Shown piece after piece: positions 42,081 through 51,226 of a stretch of 64,000 bases of DNA. The position numbers were made by a program, and so were the translations under genes. The notes below the pieces were generated by a model, which saw only the letters and a list, made by a program, of their open reading frames with translations, did not search any database and was not told where the DNA came from. The stretch is taken from the NCBI GenBank assembly GCA_902768435.1, contig CACXLJ010000016.1, positions 1 through 64,000 on the forward strand. The letters run 5' to 3'. How positions within the stretch are numbered: position 1 is the stretch's first letter; each line of letters begins with the position of its first letter. The stretch is from an uncultured Bacteroidales bacterium (GTDB taxonomy: Bacteria > Bacteroidota > Bacteroidia > Bacteroidales > Muribaculaceae).

Positions 42081-42554
42081 CTAAATAAAGAGTTTGATTG
42101 AAATCCTGTCTTCGTTGTTGATCACCTTATTGGGCACGGCGACTGAGTCGATGAAGTTGTGTGTGACCTTAAACTCGCTGATGTTGAAGATGTACATGGC
42201 TCCGCACTCTTCGGAGTGGAAGTAGGGCACTGCCTCGTAGCGCAGCGTGAGGGTGTCGGGGGCAATGCCCTCGATGTTGAAATCAAACACAAAACTCGAT
42301 GTGCTGGTACTCACCTGGAGCGGCAGATAGACTTGCGTGAGCGATGCATTGTCGGCAAGTAGGCTGTCTCCAGGCGCACCCACGCCCTTGACGGTGACTC
42401 CTTCCATGCTGCCCTGCCTGCCAGTGGCATAGTCGTAGAATGCTGCGAGCGGGATGCTGCTGCCGTTGCCTATGCATCCGCTGTTGCTGCATGCCGCGGT
42501 GATGGCTGCCAGCACGATGGTGAGGAGTGCGATTGCGCTATTTGCTTTCTTCAT
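42081..42554 (-). CDS. DUF6452 family lipoprotein
   Basis: A 157-residue lipoprotein: signal ending AITAAC with Cys as lipid site. Beta-rich body (VYLPLQVSTSTSSFVFDF). Matches the DUF6452 partner of DUF6048 in Bacteroidales. An ATG two codons earlier (42560) is possible. Its start overlaps the end of the upstream glycosyltransferase gene, so translation is probably coupled. Function unknown. Confidence 0.8.
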   Translation of the reverse strand: MKKANSAIALLTIVLAAITAACSNSGCIGNGSSIPLAAFYDYATGRQGSMEGVTVKGVGAPGDSLLADNASLTQVYLPLQVSTSTSSFVFDFNIEGIAPDTLTLRYEAVPYFHSEECGAMYIFNISEFKVTHNFIDSVAVPNKVINNEDRISIKLFI

Positions 42555-43518
42555 TCTCATGGGGTGCGGTGATTTCGTCTGAGATTTCGTAGTGGTTGCG
42601 GTCGCTTGAGTGGCGTATGATGAGTTCGCCCAGGAACCCTGCCAGGAAAAGCAGTGTGCCCAGTATCATTGAGGTCAGGGCCAGGTAGAAGTAAGGCGAG
42701 TCGGTCACCAGACGGTAGGAATGTCCGCTATACATGTTGTAGAGTTTCAGCGCGCCCACAATGATGACTGCAATAAAGCCAACGAGGAACATGAGGCTTC
42801 CCAGCAAACCAAAAAAGTGCATGGGTTTCTTGCCAAACTTGGTTTGGAACCACAGTGTGAGCAGGTCGAGGTAGCCGTTCACGAAGCGGTCAAGGCCAAA
42901 CTTGGTGGAACCATACTTGCGGGCCTGATGCTGCACAACCTTCTCGCCAATCTTGGTGAAACCGGCGTTTTTGGCAAGATAGGGGATGTAGCGATGCATG
43001 TCGCCGTACACTTCGATGTGTTTCACCACCTCGTTGCGATAAGCCTTGAGTCCGCAGTTAAAGTCGTGCAGATTCTTGATGCCGCTCACCTTGCGTGCCG
43101 TGGCGTTGAACAGTTTGGTGGGTATGGTTTTGCTCTTGGGGTCGTAGCGTTTTTTCTTCCATCCGCTCACCAGGTCATAGCCCTCTTCAGTAATCATCTT
43201 GTATAGGGCGGGAATCTCGTCGGGGCTGTCTTGCAGGTCGGCGTCCATGGTAATGACCACATCGCCCTGTGCGCGCTCGAAACCGGTGTTGAGGGCAGGC
43301 GATTTGCCGTAGTTGCGGCGGAAACTCACTCCCTTCACGCATGGGTTGCTGTTGTGCAGCCGTTTGATCACCTGCCATGAACTGTCGGTGCTGCCGTCAT
43401 TAATCATCAGCACCTCGTAGGTGAAGTTGTTTTCTTTCATGACGCGCTCAATCCACTCGACCAGTTCGGGCAGTGACTCGGCTTCGTTGTACAGCGGGAT
43501 GACTATGCTAATGTCCAT
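42538..43518 (-). CDS. GT2 family glycosyltransferase, ArnC/GtrB/DPM1-like, two membrane helices
   Basis: A 326-residue inner-membrane glycosyltransferase. The GT-A domain (1-225) has VIPLYNEAESL, NDGSTDSSW, the RNYGKSPALNTGF motif and DxD in TMDADLQDSP. Two membrane helices follow (about 233-258 and 273-300). Family members load a sugar from a nucleotide donor onto undecaprenyl or dolichyl phosphate. In Bacteroidales this gene lies beside DUF4199, as here. Sugar identity unknown. Confidence 0.9.
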   Translation of the reverse strand: MDISIVIPLYNEAESLPELVEWIERVMKENNFTYEVLMINDGSTDSSWQVIKRLHNSNPCVKGVSFRRNYGKSPALNTGFERAQGDVVITMDADLQDSPDEIPALYKMITEEGYDLVSGWKKKRYDPKSKTIPTKLFNATARKVSGIKNLHDFNCGLKAYRNEVVKHIEVYGDMHRYIPYLAKNAGFTKIGEKVVQHQARKYGSTKFGLDRFVNGYLDLLTLWFQTKFGKKPMHFFGLLGSLMFLVGFIAVIIVGALKLYNMYSGHSYRLVTDSPYFYLALTSMILGTLLFLAGFLGELIIRHSSDRNHYEISDEITAPHENEESK

Positions 43519-43541
43519 ATATAGTATTGATAGTTTGATTT

Positions 43542-44066
43542 TCAGGGTTTGGGTTTGATTTTGCGCACGATAACGGCCACGATGGCACTCACCAGCGAGC
43601 CCAGGAACGATGTGAGCCAGAACATCTGGAACAGGAATTCTAGCGTGCTGGGCAACAGCCCCTTGTCGACAATGGTGCGCAGGGTATCGACCATTTCTTT
43701 GGCGGCAGGCATCGTTTTGTACTGGTCAATCACCATTTGCGCCATGTCGTAGAAAAAGTCGGGACGCAGCCATTCGAGCAGGGCATAGGTGACGGCAGTG
43801 CAGATGAGAGAACCATAGATGAAGGTGAGAATGCCTATCATCCACAGCGACGAGAAATCGGTGGTGCAACTGTCGGCTACATAGCGGGCGCGCAGCAACT
43901 TGTAGACAAGCACTGGTGTGAAGATGAGCATGACAAGCACCACAAGCGACAGCAGCGGCAACTTGTCGCTGAAAATCATGGACACCGACATCAACGACAA
44001 GTATCCGCCCATGGGCAGGCCACATCGGGCGGCATACTTGAATATGCTTTCTCTCTTCTCTATCAT
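43542..44066 (-). CDS. DUF4199 family membrane protein
   Basis: A 174-residue protein with four predicted helices (about 15-33, 38-58, 74-95 and 145-166) and the DUF4199 layout. ATG 44066 was chosen because the promoter (44075-44105) puts transcription start within a few nt; upstream ATG at 44126 is excluded. It begins the run DUF4199-GT2-DUF6452-DUF6048. Confidence 0.85.
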   Translation of the reverse strand: MIEKRESIFKYAARCGLPMGGYLSLMSVSMIFSDKLPLLSLVVLVMLIFTPVLVYKLLRARYVADSCTTDFSSLWMIGILTFIYGSLICTAVTYALLEWLRPDFFYDMAQMVIDQYKTMPAAKEMVDTLRTIVDKGLLPSTLEFLFQMFWLTSFLGSLVSAIVAVIVRKIKPKP

Positions 44067-44074
44067 TTCACTTG

Positions 44075-44105
44075 CAAAATTAGTGCAAACCGAGCGCAGA
44101 ACAAA
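44075..44105 (-). promoter_or_regulatory. Promoter of the DUF4199 operon, near-leaderless
   Basis: TTTG (44102-44105), a 19-nt gap and TAATTTTG (44075-44082). A second TTTGCACTAATTTTGC copy lies about 93 nt upstream at 44167-44182. Confidence 0.7.
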
Positions 44106-44167
44106 ATGAGAAACAAAGTTTTTCATTTTTTATGCCGAGGTGCAACCTGATTTCGCTGTTTTTAGAG

Positions 44168-44211
44168 CAAAATTAGTGCAAATATGTTGCAACGACAACA
44201 TATTTGCACTA
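44168..44211 (-). terminator. 16-bp hairpin after the YARHG gene, overlapping a -7 box copy
   Basis: TAGTGCAAATATGTTG (44174-44189) pairs perfectly with CAACATATTTGCACTA (44196-44211), loop 6 nt; on the minus strand it is followed by ATTTTGC. It probably terminates the YARHG gene and overlaps a second TAATTTTG box (44168-44175) directed towards DUF4199. Confidence 0.65.
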
Positions 44212-44234
44212 AATCTCAAAACACAAGTTGCATT

Positions 44235-45191
44235 TTACTCCTTGGGGAGGTTCTCGGTGGCCTTGATGAGGTCTACATTGAACTTTTCGATGTCGCTGAG
44301 CTGGACGGCGGCATTGTCGGCTACTGGGCGGTACCAGGGTTGCTTGGAGAAGTACTGCTGCAGGTCGGGAGCCGAGAAGCGATAGCCGTGGCGTGCCCAA
44401 ATCTCGTTGCGAATGAGGCGCAGCGTGGCTTTGTCGAAGCTGCCCAGCAACGACGGAGTGACCAGCTGAGTCGAAGCCCATGCCCACATACCCTGGCCGT
44501 AGGGCGAACTGGTGCGGGTGAGTGAGGTCACATTATCATCGGGAGCGAACGCCTCATTGTAGGCATCAAACTTACCATGCCACAGGTCAATGCCCTTGGT
44601 GGTAAGATGCATCTCATACTGTGCACCGCCAGCGGTTGTAATCACATTGCTGGGAATCTCATACATTTCCTCTATCTTGTAGGGCTTGAGACTACTCTCG
44701 CCGGACAACTGGCATTTGCCATCGGTAGAAAAGACGAACTTGTTGCCAGCATGGTCGACATAGTTGCCGGCGTAGATGGTGTGATAGTCATCGAGCATTA
44801 CCTGTTCCAGACTGCCGTCGAATTGATAGAGCACGGTGTTCAAGGCGCCCTTGTCGTCATAGAACATGAGCACTTGCTTGCCCGCTACGGTGTTGAGCGT
44901 CACGCGATTGCCTGGGTGCAGCAGATACGACACATTCACCGAGTACTCGTCGCCTGGCACATTCTCGGCAAGGGTGTATTCACCCGCCTTGGCTGTGGTC
45001 TTAAGTGCAAACTGGGAGCCACCCTCGTGCAAGGAACCACCCATGAAGTGGATGGTGCCGTCACGGTCAATGGCATTGGCGTGATAGAAAGTGAAGCCAT
45101 CGTGCCAGAAGGTGCCTTTCTGCACCTTTTGCGCCAGCATGACCGACGATGTGGCCATGAGCATGGCGATAATGAGAAATATGCGTTTCAT
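44235..45191 (-). CDS. YARHG domain-containing secreted protein
   Basis: A 318-residue exported protein; signal peptide about 1-20 (VMLAQ). A beta-rich N-terminal region (to about 230) of unknown fold is followed by the YARHG domain near residues 255-285 (IRNEIWARHGYRFSAPDLQQ, then FSKQPWYRP). YARHG is an extracellular domain thought to bind peptidoglycan or other wall material. It is 50 nt after a second secreted protein on the same strand. Confidence 0.85.
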   Translation of the reverse strand: MKRIFLIIAMLMATSSVMLAQKVQKGTFWHDGFTFYHANAIDRDGTIHFMGGSLHEGGSQFALKTTAKAGEYTLAENVPGDEYSVNVSYLLHPGNRVTLNTVAGKQVLMFYDDKGALNTVLYQFDGSLEQVMLDDYHTIYAGNYVDHAGNKFVFSTDGKCQLSGESSLKPYKIEEMYEIPSNVITTAGGAQYEMHLTTKGIDLWHGKFDAYNEAFAPDDNVTSLTRTSSPYGQGMWAWASTQLVTPSLLGSFDKATLRLIRNEIWARHGYRFSAPDLQQYFSKQPWYRPVADNAAVQLSDIEKFNVDLIKATENLPKE

Positions 45192-45241
45192 AATCTAGAA
45201 AAATTAATTCTTGCTTTAGACTATAAATGAGGTGAGAGAGT

Positions 45242-46621
45242 TTAATACTGGATGTAGTGATAATCGCTCTGGATGCAGATGAATTGGTCGCCAATCTCGC
45301 GCAGAATCATGGTCGAGTAGCTCTCGGCACCATAGCGCACCACATAGAGTTCGAGGCCCGCATTGGTGCCCATCATGCAGTGGATGCTTGGAGCGATGCT
45401 GAAATAGTCGCCCTCGTCGTCGACATGCCACACCGACTGGTGCGCCTCGGCCTCTTCGCCACGGAGTTCGGCATAATTGTCCCATGACGATACTAGTTCG
45501 CCCTCGGCAAAGCACACCACGCTGCCTAGCGCCACGCCGCCCTGGTCCTCGAACTGGACGGCATAGAACATGCGCTCGTTGGCCTCGCATCCAGCAATCC
45601 ATCTGATTTCCTTGATGGGGCGGTTTTCGTAGCGGTCGGCAATTTGTTTCAGGAAATAGTCATTGCCCAGGCCCACAATCTGTTCGGGTTCTTTCCAGCG
45701 GCTGAACTGCAGAGGATTGTGGGTGCGCAGGAACGACTCCTTGACCACCACAGGGCAGGCCTCATGGCTCTGGTAGCCACGGAACATCTTCTTGGTGAAG
45801 CTGGGGTCGTTGAGCTTGTAGCCATAACGGTACAGGTCGTTGTCATATCCCAGATTTCCCGTGAAAGTGACATTGCCCACGTGAGGCTTGAAAATCATGC
45901 GGTTATAGGCACTTGCATCTTTCACTGGATCCTCGCAAAGTGCCACGAATTTGTTTTTGGCAATGTCGGGTTCCACAAAGATGGGCCGCTCACGCAGGGT
46001 GATGTCGGTGCTGGCTTTCAGATACTTCCCGCACATGTTGAATTCTTGCCAACCCATGTCGTCGGGGTCATACTCGTGTGTGGGTTTGGCACGCTTCAGG
46101 AAGGCCTTGGCCTTCGACGCGGGATAGTTGTTTCCCTGGTCGTCGAGGTAATAGGTTTTGAGGTCGTCATCGGGCGTGGCCTCCATAATCTCGATGAAGG
46201 GGGCTTTGACCGCCTTGCTGCCCTCGATGAGGTAATACTTGTTGACGAAAGCACCCGTTCCGGCACCACCGCCCACAGTCACGAGATTGCCGTTGATGCT
46301 CATGCGCATCCTGTAGTTCTCGTGCGTGACCAACACGGGTTTGCCGTTGCTGAAGGTAAACAGCGCGCCTTCTTCGTTGTTGCCGTTGCGCACCCACAAC
46401 TCATAATGTCCATCGCCGTCGACATCCAGAATTTGATATTTGTCGGGGGTGTAGTGCACGGGCTGGTCGAAGTAGTCGTCGCTGCACATCACTTTTTGTA
46501 TCGTTTCAATGTTTTGAGCCAAGTAGGTTAGTTCAACAGGAGGAGCATCTTGAGCTGCGGTGCCGAGTGAGCAAAGCAGCGCAACGCTGGTCAGTAACAG
46601 TGAGTTGGGTTTCATAAGCAT
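45242..46621 (-). CDS. Secreted hypothetical protein with Ca-binding-like DVDGDG motif
   Basis: A 459-residue exported protein: signal peptide about 1-23, then ILDVDGDGHYELWVRNG (about 64-80), like an FG-GAP/EF-hand calcium motif. The rest is mixed alpha/beta and not recognised. It precedes the YARHG gene in the same direction and has a full promoter (46679-46709). An in-frame Met two codons later is an equally good start. Confidence 0.75.
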   Translation of the reverse strand: MLMKPNSLLLTSVALLCSLGTAAQDAPPVELTYLAQNIETIQKVMCSDDYFDQPVHYTPDKYQILDVDGDGHYELWVRNGNNEEGALFTFSNGKPVLVTHENYRMRMSINGNLVTVGGGAGTGAFVNKYYLIEGSKAVKAPFIEIMEATPDDDLKTYYLDDQGNNYPASKAKAFLKRAKPTHEYDPDDMGWQEFNMCGKYLKASTDITLRERPIFVEPDIAKNKFVALCEDPVKDASAYNRMIFKPHVGNVTFTGNLGYDNDLYRYGYKLNDPSFTKKMFRGYQSHEACPVVVKESFLRTHNPLQFSRWKEPEQIVGLGNDYFLKQIADRYENRPIKEIRWIAGCEANERMFYAVQFEDQGGVALGSVVCFAEGELVSSWDNYAELRGEEAEAHQSVWHVDDEGDYFSIAPSIHCMMGTNAGLELYVVRYGAESYSTMILREIGDQFICIQSDYHYIQY

Positions 46622-46678
46622 GTGGATTATTGAGAGTTAATATTTGTTAATTATAAAATATGGTCATCGTTGTCACAC

Positions 46679-46709
46679 CAAATTTAGAAAAAAATAGTCA
46701 TCGAGCAAA
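46679..46709 (-). promoter_or_regulatory. Promoter of the 45242-46621 gene
   Basis: TTTG (46706-46709), a 19-nt gap and TAAATTTG (46679-46686), leader about 50 nt. Confidence 0.7.
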
Positions 46710-46959
46710 ATATTATCGGATATTTTGAAACAAATGTCAGGAAAAAAACTAAAATGGTGGCAAAATGCCCTGCGGGTTTAAAAATGTAAGCATGATTGAG
46801 ACAAAAGTATCTTTTTGGGTGCGTTTTTTGTGCTTGAAAATGCGTGAATGAGTTGCTGTGATGCACATTTCGCTGATTTTTTCTGTTGAGTTAAAAATCC
46901 TCACTATCAGTGAGTGAACAAAAAAAATACAACTATGAAATATTTTTTAATTATTAAAA

Positions 46960-46991
46960 TTTGTTATTTAAGCGAAAAGTGTCTACCTTTA
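46960..46991 (+). promoter_or_regulatory. Promoter of the pyrophosphatase gene
   Basis: TTTG (46960-46963), a 20-nt gap, TACCTTTA (46984-46991; last base off consensus). A palindrome CTCACT-ATC-AGTGAG (46900-46914) lies 45 nt upstream. The rest of 46710-46959 is A/T-rich with no gene. Confidence 0.55.
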
Positions 46992-47063
46992 CGCGCTCTT
47001 ATGGAATACATGAGATGACCATTAACAACTAATTTGAATGTAATTGTTAACCTTTTTAATAAG

Positions 47064-49426
47064 ATGAAAAAGTTATTTTCCGTATTAAGTTTGTCCTTGC
47101 TGCCGCTGTTGATGCAGGCAAGCGAGGCCGATCTAGTAATGCCCGAAGGCTTCGCATCGAGCAGCTCGGCGAAGATTCTTTATTGGGGATTCCTTGTAGT
47201 AGTGCTTGGATTGCTGTTCGGTTACTGGCAATTCTCACGAGTTAAGAAACTCAAAGCGCATCAGTCGATGCTTGAGATTGGTAATGTGATATTCAAGACA
47301 TGTTCAACCTACCTCAAGCAACAAGGTAAATTCCTGGGAATCTTGTTCCTGTTCATCGGTGCTGCCATCGCACTTTACTTTGGTGTGCTCTCGAGCATGC
47401 CCATTGGCTCGGTGGTGCTCATCTTGGCTTGGACTGTGATTGGCATTATGGGCTCTTATGCCGTGGCATGGTTTGGCGTGCGCATGAACACGCTTGCCAA
47501 CTCGCGCATGGCATTTGCCTCGTTGCGTCGCCATCCGCTCGACCTGTTGAACATTCCATTGTCGGCTGGCATGAGCATCGGTGTGCTGCTCATCTGTGTT
47601 GAGTTGCTGCTCATGCTCGTCATCTTGTTGTTCATGCCCGCTGAACTTGCAGGCAGCTGCTTTATTGGCTTCGCCATTGGCGAGTCGCTGGGTGCCAGTG
47701 CACTGCGCATTGCCGGTGGTATCTTCACCAAGATTGCCGACATTGGCAGCGACCTGATGAAGGTGGTGTTCAAGATTGGCGAGGACGACCCGCGCAACCC
47801 TGGCGTGATTGCCGACCTGCCGACGGTTTCGAGACCTACGGTGTGACAGGTGTGGCACTGGTGTCGTTCATCCTGCTGGCCATCCCCGACCCGAACATAC
47901 AAATCAAACTGCTCGTCTGGATTTTCGTGATGCGCATCCTGGGTGTTGTGACTTCGGTGCTCTCCTATTATATTAATGGTGCGCTGTCGAAAGCCAAATA
48001 CAGCAAGGCCGACGACCTGAACTTTGAAAAGCCCCTCACCAGCTTGGTGTGGATTACCTCGATCTTCTCCATTATTGCCACCTTCCTGGCCAGCTACTTC
48101 TTGCTGCATGACCTGGGCAACAACTGGTGGCTTGGACTGGCAACAATCATTTCGTGCGGTACGCTTGGCGCTGCTCTCATTCCCGAGATTACCAAGCTGT
48201 TCACTTCGCCCACTTCGACCCATGTGCAGGAAGTGGTCGAGACCTCGAAACAGGGTGGAGCTTCGCTCAACATACTTTCAGGACTTGTTTCGGGTAACTT
48301 TGGCGGTTTCTGGACAGGCTTCATCTTTTTCCTGCTCATGTTCATTGCCTATGTGGCATCGGCACAGTTTGGCATGGAAGGCCTGCTGGGACAGTACTTC
48401 TCGATCTTCGCATTCGGTCTGGTGGCCTTCGGTATGCTGGGCATGGGTCCTGTGACTATTGCTGTGGACAGCTACGGTCCCGTGACCGACAACGCACAGA
48501 GTGTGTATGAGCTCTCTCTCATCGAAGACGATATTGAGAAGGCCAAGAGCGATATTGAAAGCGAATTTGACTTCACTCCCGACTTTGAAAAGGCCAAATA
48601 CTATCTGGAAGCCAACGATGGCGCAGGCAATACCTTCAAGGCTACGGCCAAGCCGGTGCTCATCGGTACTGCAGTGGCTGGTGCTACGACCATGATATTC
48701 TCGCTCATTCTCATGATACAGAAGACACTGGGCGTTGATCCTGCTGGCATTCTCAACCTCTTGAACCCATACTCTATCTTAGGCTTCATTCTGGGTGGTT
48801 GCGTGGTGTTCTGGTTCACCGGCTCGAGTATGCAGGCTGTTACCACCGGAGCCAACCGTGCCGTAGAGTTCATCAAGGGCAACATCAAGCTCGATGCCAA
48901 TGCGCCCAAGAAGGCCGACATCAGCAAGAGTCAGGAAGTGGTGAAGATTTGTACCGAGTATGCCCAGAAGGGTATGATCAACATTTTCATTGCCATCTTC
49001 TGTTTCGCACTGGGCTTTGCTTGCCTGTCGTCGCCAAGTGGCATTGGCGGTAACGACGCTGTGTGCCTCTTTGTGAGCTACCTCATCTCAATTGCTGTGT
49101 TTGGTCTGTTCCAGGCCGTGTTCATGGCTAACGCCGGTGGTGCTTGGGATAATGCCAAGAAAGTGGTAGAGGTGGACCTCAAGGCTAAGGGCACCGAACT
49201 GCATGATGCCAGCGTGGTGGGCGACACCGTGGGCGATCCCTTCAAGGACACCAGCTCGGTGGCACTGAACCCCATCATCAAGTTCACCACACTGTTTGGC
49301 GTGCTGGCCATGGAGATTGCCATCAGCGACAGGTTTAAGGACTTGGCCCCCTACTTTGGCATTTGCTTCGTGCTCATCGCGCTCTACTTCGTGTATCGCT
49401 CATTCTACAATATGAAAACGAAATAA
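47064..49426 (+). pseudogene. hppA: Membrane-bound ion-translocating pyrophosphatase, disrupted by a deletion
   Basis: Two adjoining frames (47064-47846 and from GTG 47843) together encode a membrane PPase, which uses PPi hydrolysis to pump H+ or Na+. The first has GGIFTKIADIGSDL and EDDPRNPGVIAD; the second begins in ADGFETYGVTGVAL and retains DNAQSVYEL and GDTVGDPFKDTSSVALNP. At 47811-47825, GVIAD jumps to ADGF. The stretch with the conserved DNxGD pyrophosphate/Mg site is missing, and the frame shifts. Restoring 37 nt would give a whole number of codons (2400 nt). It is unlikely to be functional unless the gap is an assembly error. The start at 47064 gives a signal-like first helix. Confidence 0.85.
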
Positions 49427-49463
49427 CCCATAAAGCGTTTATTTGTACTCATAATAATATTCG

Positions 49464-49497
49464 AGAGGGTGTGTCATAATTCTGGCGCACCCTCTTT
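49464..49497 (+). terminator. Terminator after the pyrophosphatase gene
   Basis: AGAGGGTGTG (49464-49473) pairs with CGCACCCTCT (49486-49495), then TT. A second hairpin, CAGCCGCC/GGCGGCTG (49504-49539), follows with a T-rich tail. Confidence 0.8.
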
Positions 49498-49646
49498 GCA
49501 AATCAGCCGCCGGAGAATGTGATATTTTTCAGGCGGCTGTTATTTTGTTTTTCCAAAAAATTCGATTCTCATGGCTTAAAAAATGACCTATGGCGGTAAA
49601 CGAAAAAATGGGGTCATGCTCTGCAACAAGTAGCGGAATGAATGAT

Positions 49647-49889
49647 TTAAGCCACTTTGAGCAAATCCAGCAGTGAATAGACACGACTGTTGTGCTCAAA
49701 TGTGAAGTATTGGTCGTCAAGAATCATCCATTTGTTGCGCTCCTTGACCGACATTTGCTTGATTTCTGGGAACATCGATACTGGTATCGTGATGACTCGC
49801 CCATCAGTAAGGCGAGCGATAAACTTACCACGCAATGCGGTGAAGTTTAAGTCCTTGATACCCAATTTAACATTTGGAATCTTGCACAT
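49647..49889 (-). CDS. DUF2442 family protein
   Basis: An 80-residue protein with the DUF2442 pattern (LTDGRVITIPVSMFPEI, WMILDDQYFTFE). DUF2442 and DUF4160 genes are typically paired and considered candidate toxin-antitoxin modules. A strong Shine-Dalgarno AGGAGG precedes ATG 49889, unusual for this phylum and decisive for the start. It lies 13 nt after the DUF4160 gene. Confidence 0.85.
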   Translation of the reverse strand: MCKIPNVKLGIKDLNFTALRGKFIARLTDGRVITIPVSMFPEIKQMSVKERNKWMILDDQYFTFEHNSRVYSLLDLLKVA

Positions 49890-49902
49890 GATTTTGTCCT
49901 CC

Positions 49903-50199
49903 TTACTTTTCAATATTACGTGGTTTGGTTTTCTCCCCACGGAATGATTTTGTTATTTGTTCGTTAATAAACTCCCAATGATTGTTGATGGCTTCAACGA
50001 GCATGTTGTTATCTTTTGTCGATAGTTGAGATTCAGCGATCTCTACGCATTTCATACCATTGCTCTCAATCCATATTTTAGCAACCGAATGAAGGCGTCT
50101 CCGACCTTTCTTAAACACATGAACATGGCGACGATTATCATTAGCATCAGTCGGAATCGACACTAGAATAAACATTTTCAAGAAAGCCAATTGTCCCAT
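49903..50199 (-). CDS. DUF4160 family protein
   Basis: A 98-residue protein resembling DUF4160: TDANDNRRHVHVFKKG near the middle is the usual HxHV region, and the C-terminus has an ANNHWEFIN-like helix. First gene of a pair with DUF2442. A -7 box TATCTTTG (minus strand, 50228-50235) lies upstream. Function unproven. Confidence 0.75.
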   Translation of the reverse strand: MGQLAFLKMFILVSIPTDANDNRRHVHVFKKGRRRLHSVAKIWIESNGMKCVEIAESQLSTKDNNMLVEAINNHWEFINEQITKSFRGEKTKPRNIEK

Positions 50200-50371
50200 A
50201 TCAGGAATTTATATTGTTCATTTTATGCAAAGATAATCATTTTTTTGAAAAAAGTGAACCTAGTTATGAAAAATCGTTCATTTAGAGGTGTTTTTAAATA
50301 TTCAATATGTGTGAATCAAAAGAGGGTGCGGCGCTGCGTGCGTCACACCCTCGTTGTTTTGTTGTGTAGCA

Positions 50372-50399
50372 TGACCCTATGCGAGGGTCACATTTTTTT
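50372..50399 (+). terminator. Plus-strand intrinsic terminator, no gene assigned
   Basis: TGACCCT (50372-50378), loop ATGCG, AGGGTCA (50384-50390), CA, then seven T. Another hairpin GAGGGTG/CACCCTC (50322-50352) precedes it. No plus-strand gene ends here. Confidence 0.6.
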
Positions 50400-50407
50400 G
50401 CCAGCGT

Positions 50408-50785
50408 TTATTGCAGTTCTTTAGCTGCTGCACTCACTTCTTTGGCAGCATCTTCGATTTGCTCTTTGCCTTCTTCAACTGCTTCGTCAACTTTCTTCAT
50501 GCCTTCGTCAATGGCTTTGTCGAGTTCGCCAGTCAGGGCAGCGGTGAACTGATCCTGGAATTCTTTCTGGAATTCTTCACTCTTGCCTTCGGCTTCATAG
50601 TAAGCAGCGATTTCTTCCATGATCTTGCTGTCTTCGTTGTTGACTTCACCACTCTTGTTCATGATTTCAACCATCTTGGCAGCGTCTTTCTTCATGTCGC
50701 CAGTCACATTCTCACTAGTTTTGCCACCGCAAGAAGCCAGCATCATGGCCACTGCTGCAAATGCTACAAAAAATAATTTCTTCAT
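50408..50785 (-). CDS. Small lipoprotein, 125 aa
   Basis: A 125-residue lipoprotein: signal ending LASC (lipid-bearing Cys at about 19), then GGKTSENVTG and a charged helical region rich in Glu/Lys with Ala-rich C-terminus (DAAKEVSAAAKELQ). No domain recognised. Its stop is 9 nt from the T run of the plus-strand terminator. Confidence 0.8.
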   Translation of the reverse strand: MKKLFFVAFAAVAMMLASCGGKTSENVTGDMKKDAAKMVEIMNKSGEVNNEDSKIMEEIAAYYEAEGKSEEFQKEFQDQFTAALTGELDKAIDEGMKKVDEAVEEGKEQIEDAAKEVSAAAKELQ

Positions 50786-50853
50786 AAAACAGATAATTTA
50801 AAAAAAGTGAATAATAAAACAAATATAAGTAGTTCTCGTGAAAGAAAAATGAA

Positions 50854-51183
50854 TCAGAAGTGGAAGAAGAAGAACACGGCTGCGGCCTGCTTGCGGGTCA
50901 GGTTCTCGGCCTTGCCCATATAGCCACCTGAGCTGTTGCGCACGGTTCCGTCGTTCTCGATTTTGCCCATGTATCCGCCCGAACTGTTGCGCACGGTTCC
51001 GTCGTTCTCGATTTTGCCGGCATAGCCGCCCGAGCTGTTGCGCACGGTTCCGTCGTAGTCGACTTTACCCATATAACCGCCCGAACTATTGCGGAGGCTC
51101 TGGGCATGAACTTGCGTTGCAAACAATGCTGAGAACACCAGTAAAAGTGAGAGGATTAAGCGCTTTGTGACAGATTTTTTCAT
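50854..51183 (-). CDS. Small secreted protein with 17-residue tandem repeats
   Basis: A 109-residue exported protein; signal peptide about 1-28 (ending VHAQ). The mature part is three to four copies of a 17-residue unit NSSGGYMGKIENDGTVR, i.e. a 51-nt DNA repeat, then a basic tail with a Phe/His-rich end. Repeats of this kind form small beta meanders or propeller blades. ATG 51183 starts the signal peptide; in-frame codons upstream (to 51351) lie in the purF terminator. Promoter: TTTG 51247-51250 and TACATTTG 51218-51225. Confidence 0.8.
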   Translation of the reverse strand: MKKSVTKRLILSLLLVFSALFATQVHAQSLRNSSGGYMGKVDYDGTVRNSSGGYAGKIENDGTVRNSSGGYMGKIENDGTVRNSSGGYMGKAENLTRKQAAAVFFFFHF

Positions 51184-51226
51184 AGCTGTTAAGTATTTAA
51201 TGATACATGTTTGATTGCAAATGTAG

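Noticed and set aside
47064-49426. Two separate genes for a two-subunit pyrophosphatase
   Set aside because: The break falls inside a conserved motif, missing residues are catalytic, and the second frame begins at an in-motif GTG.
50191-50424. 77-codon open frame between DUF4160 and the lipoprotein
   Set aside because: It crosses two hairpins and a T-run, with no recognised motif.
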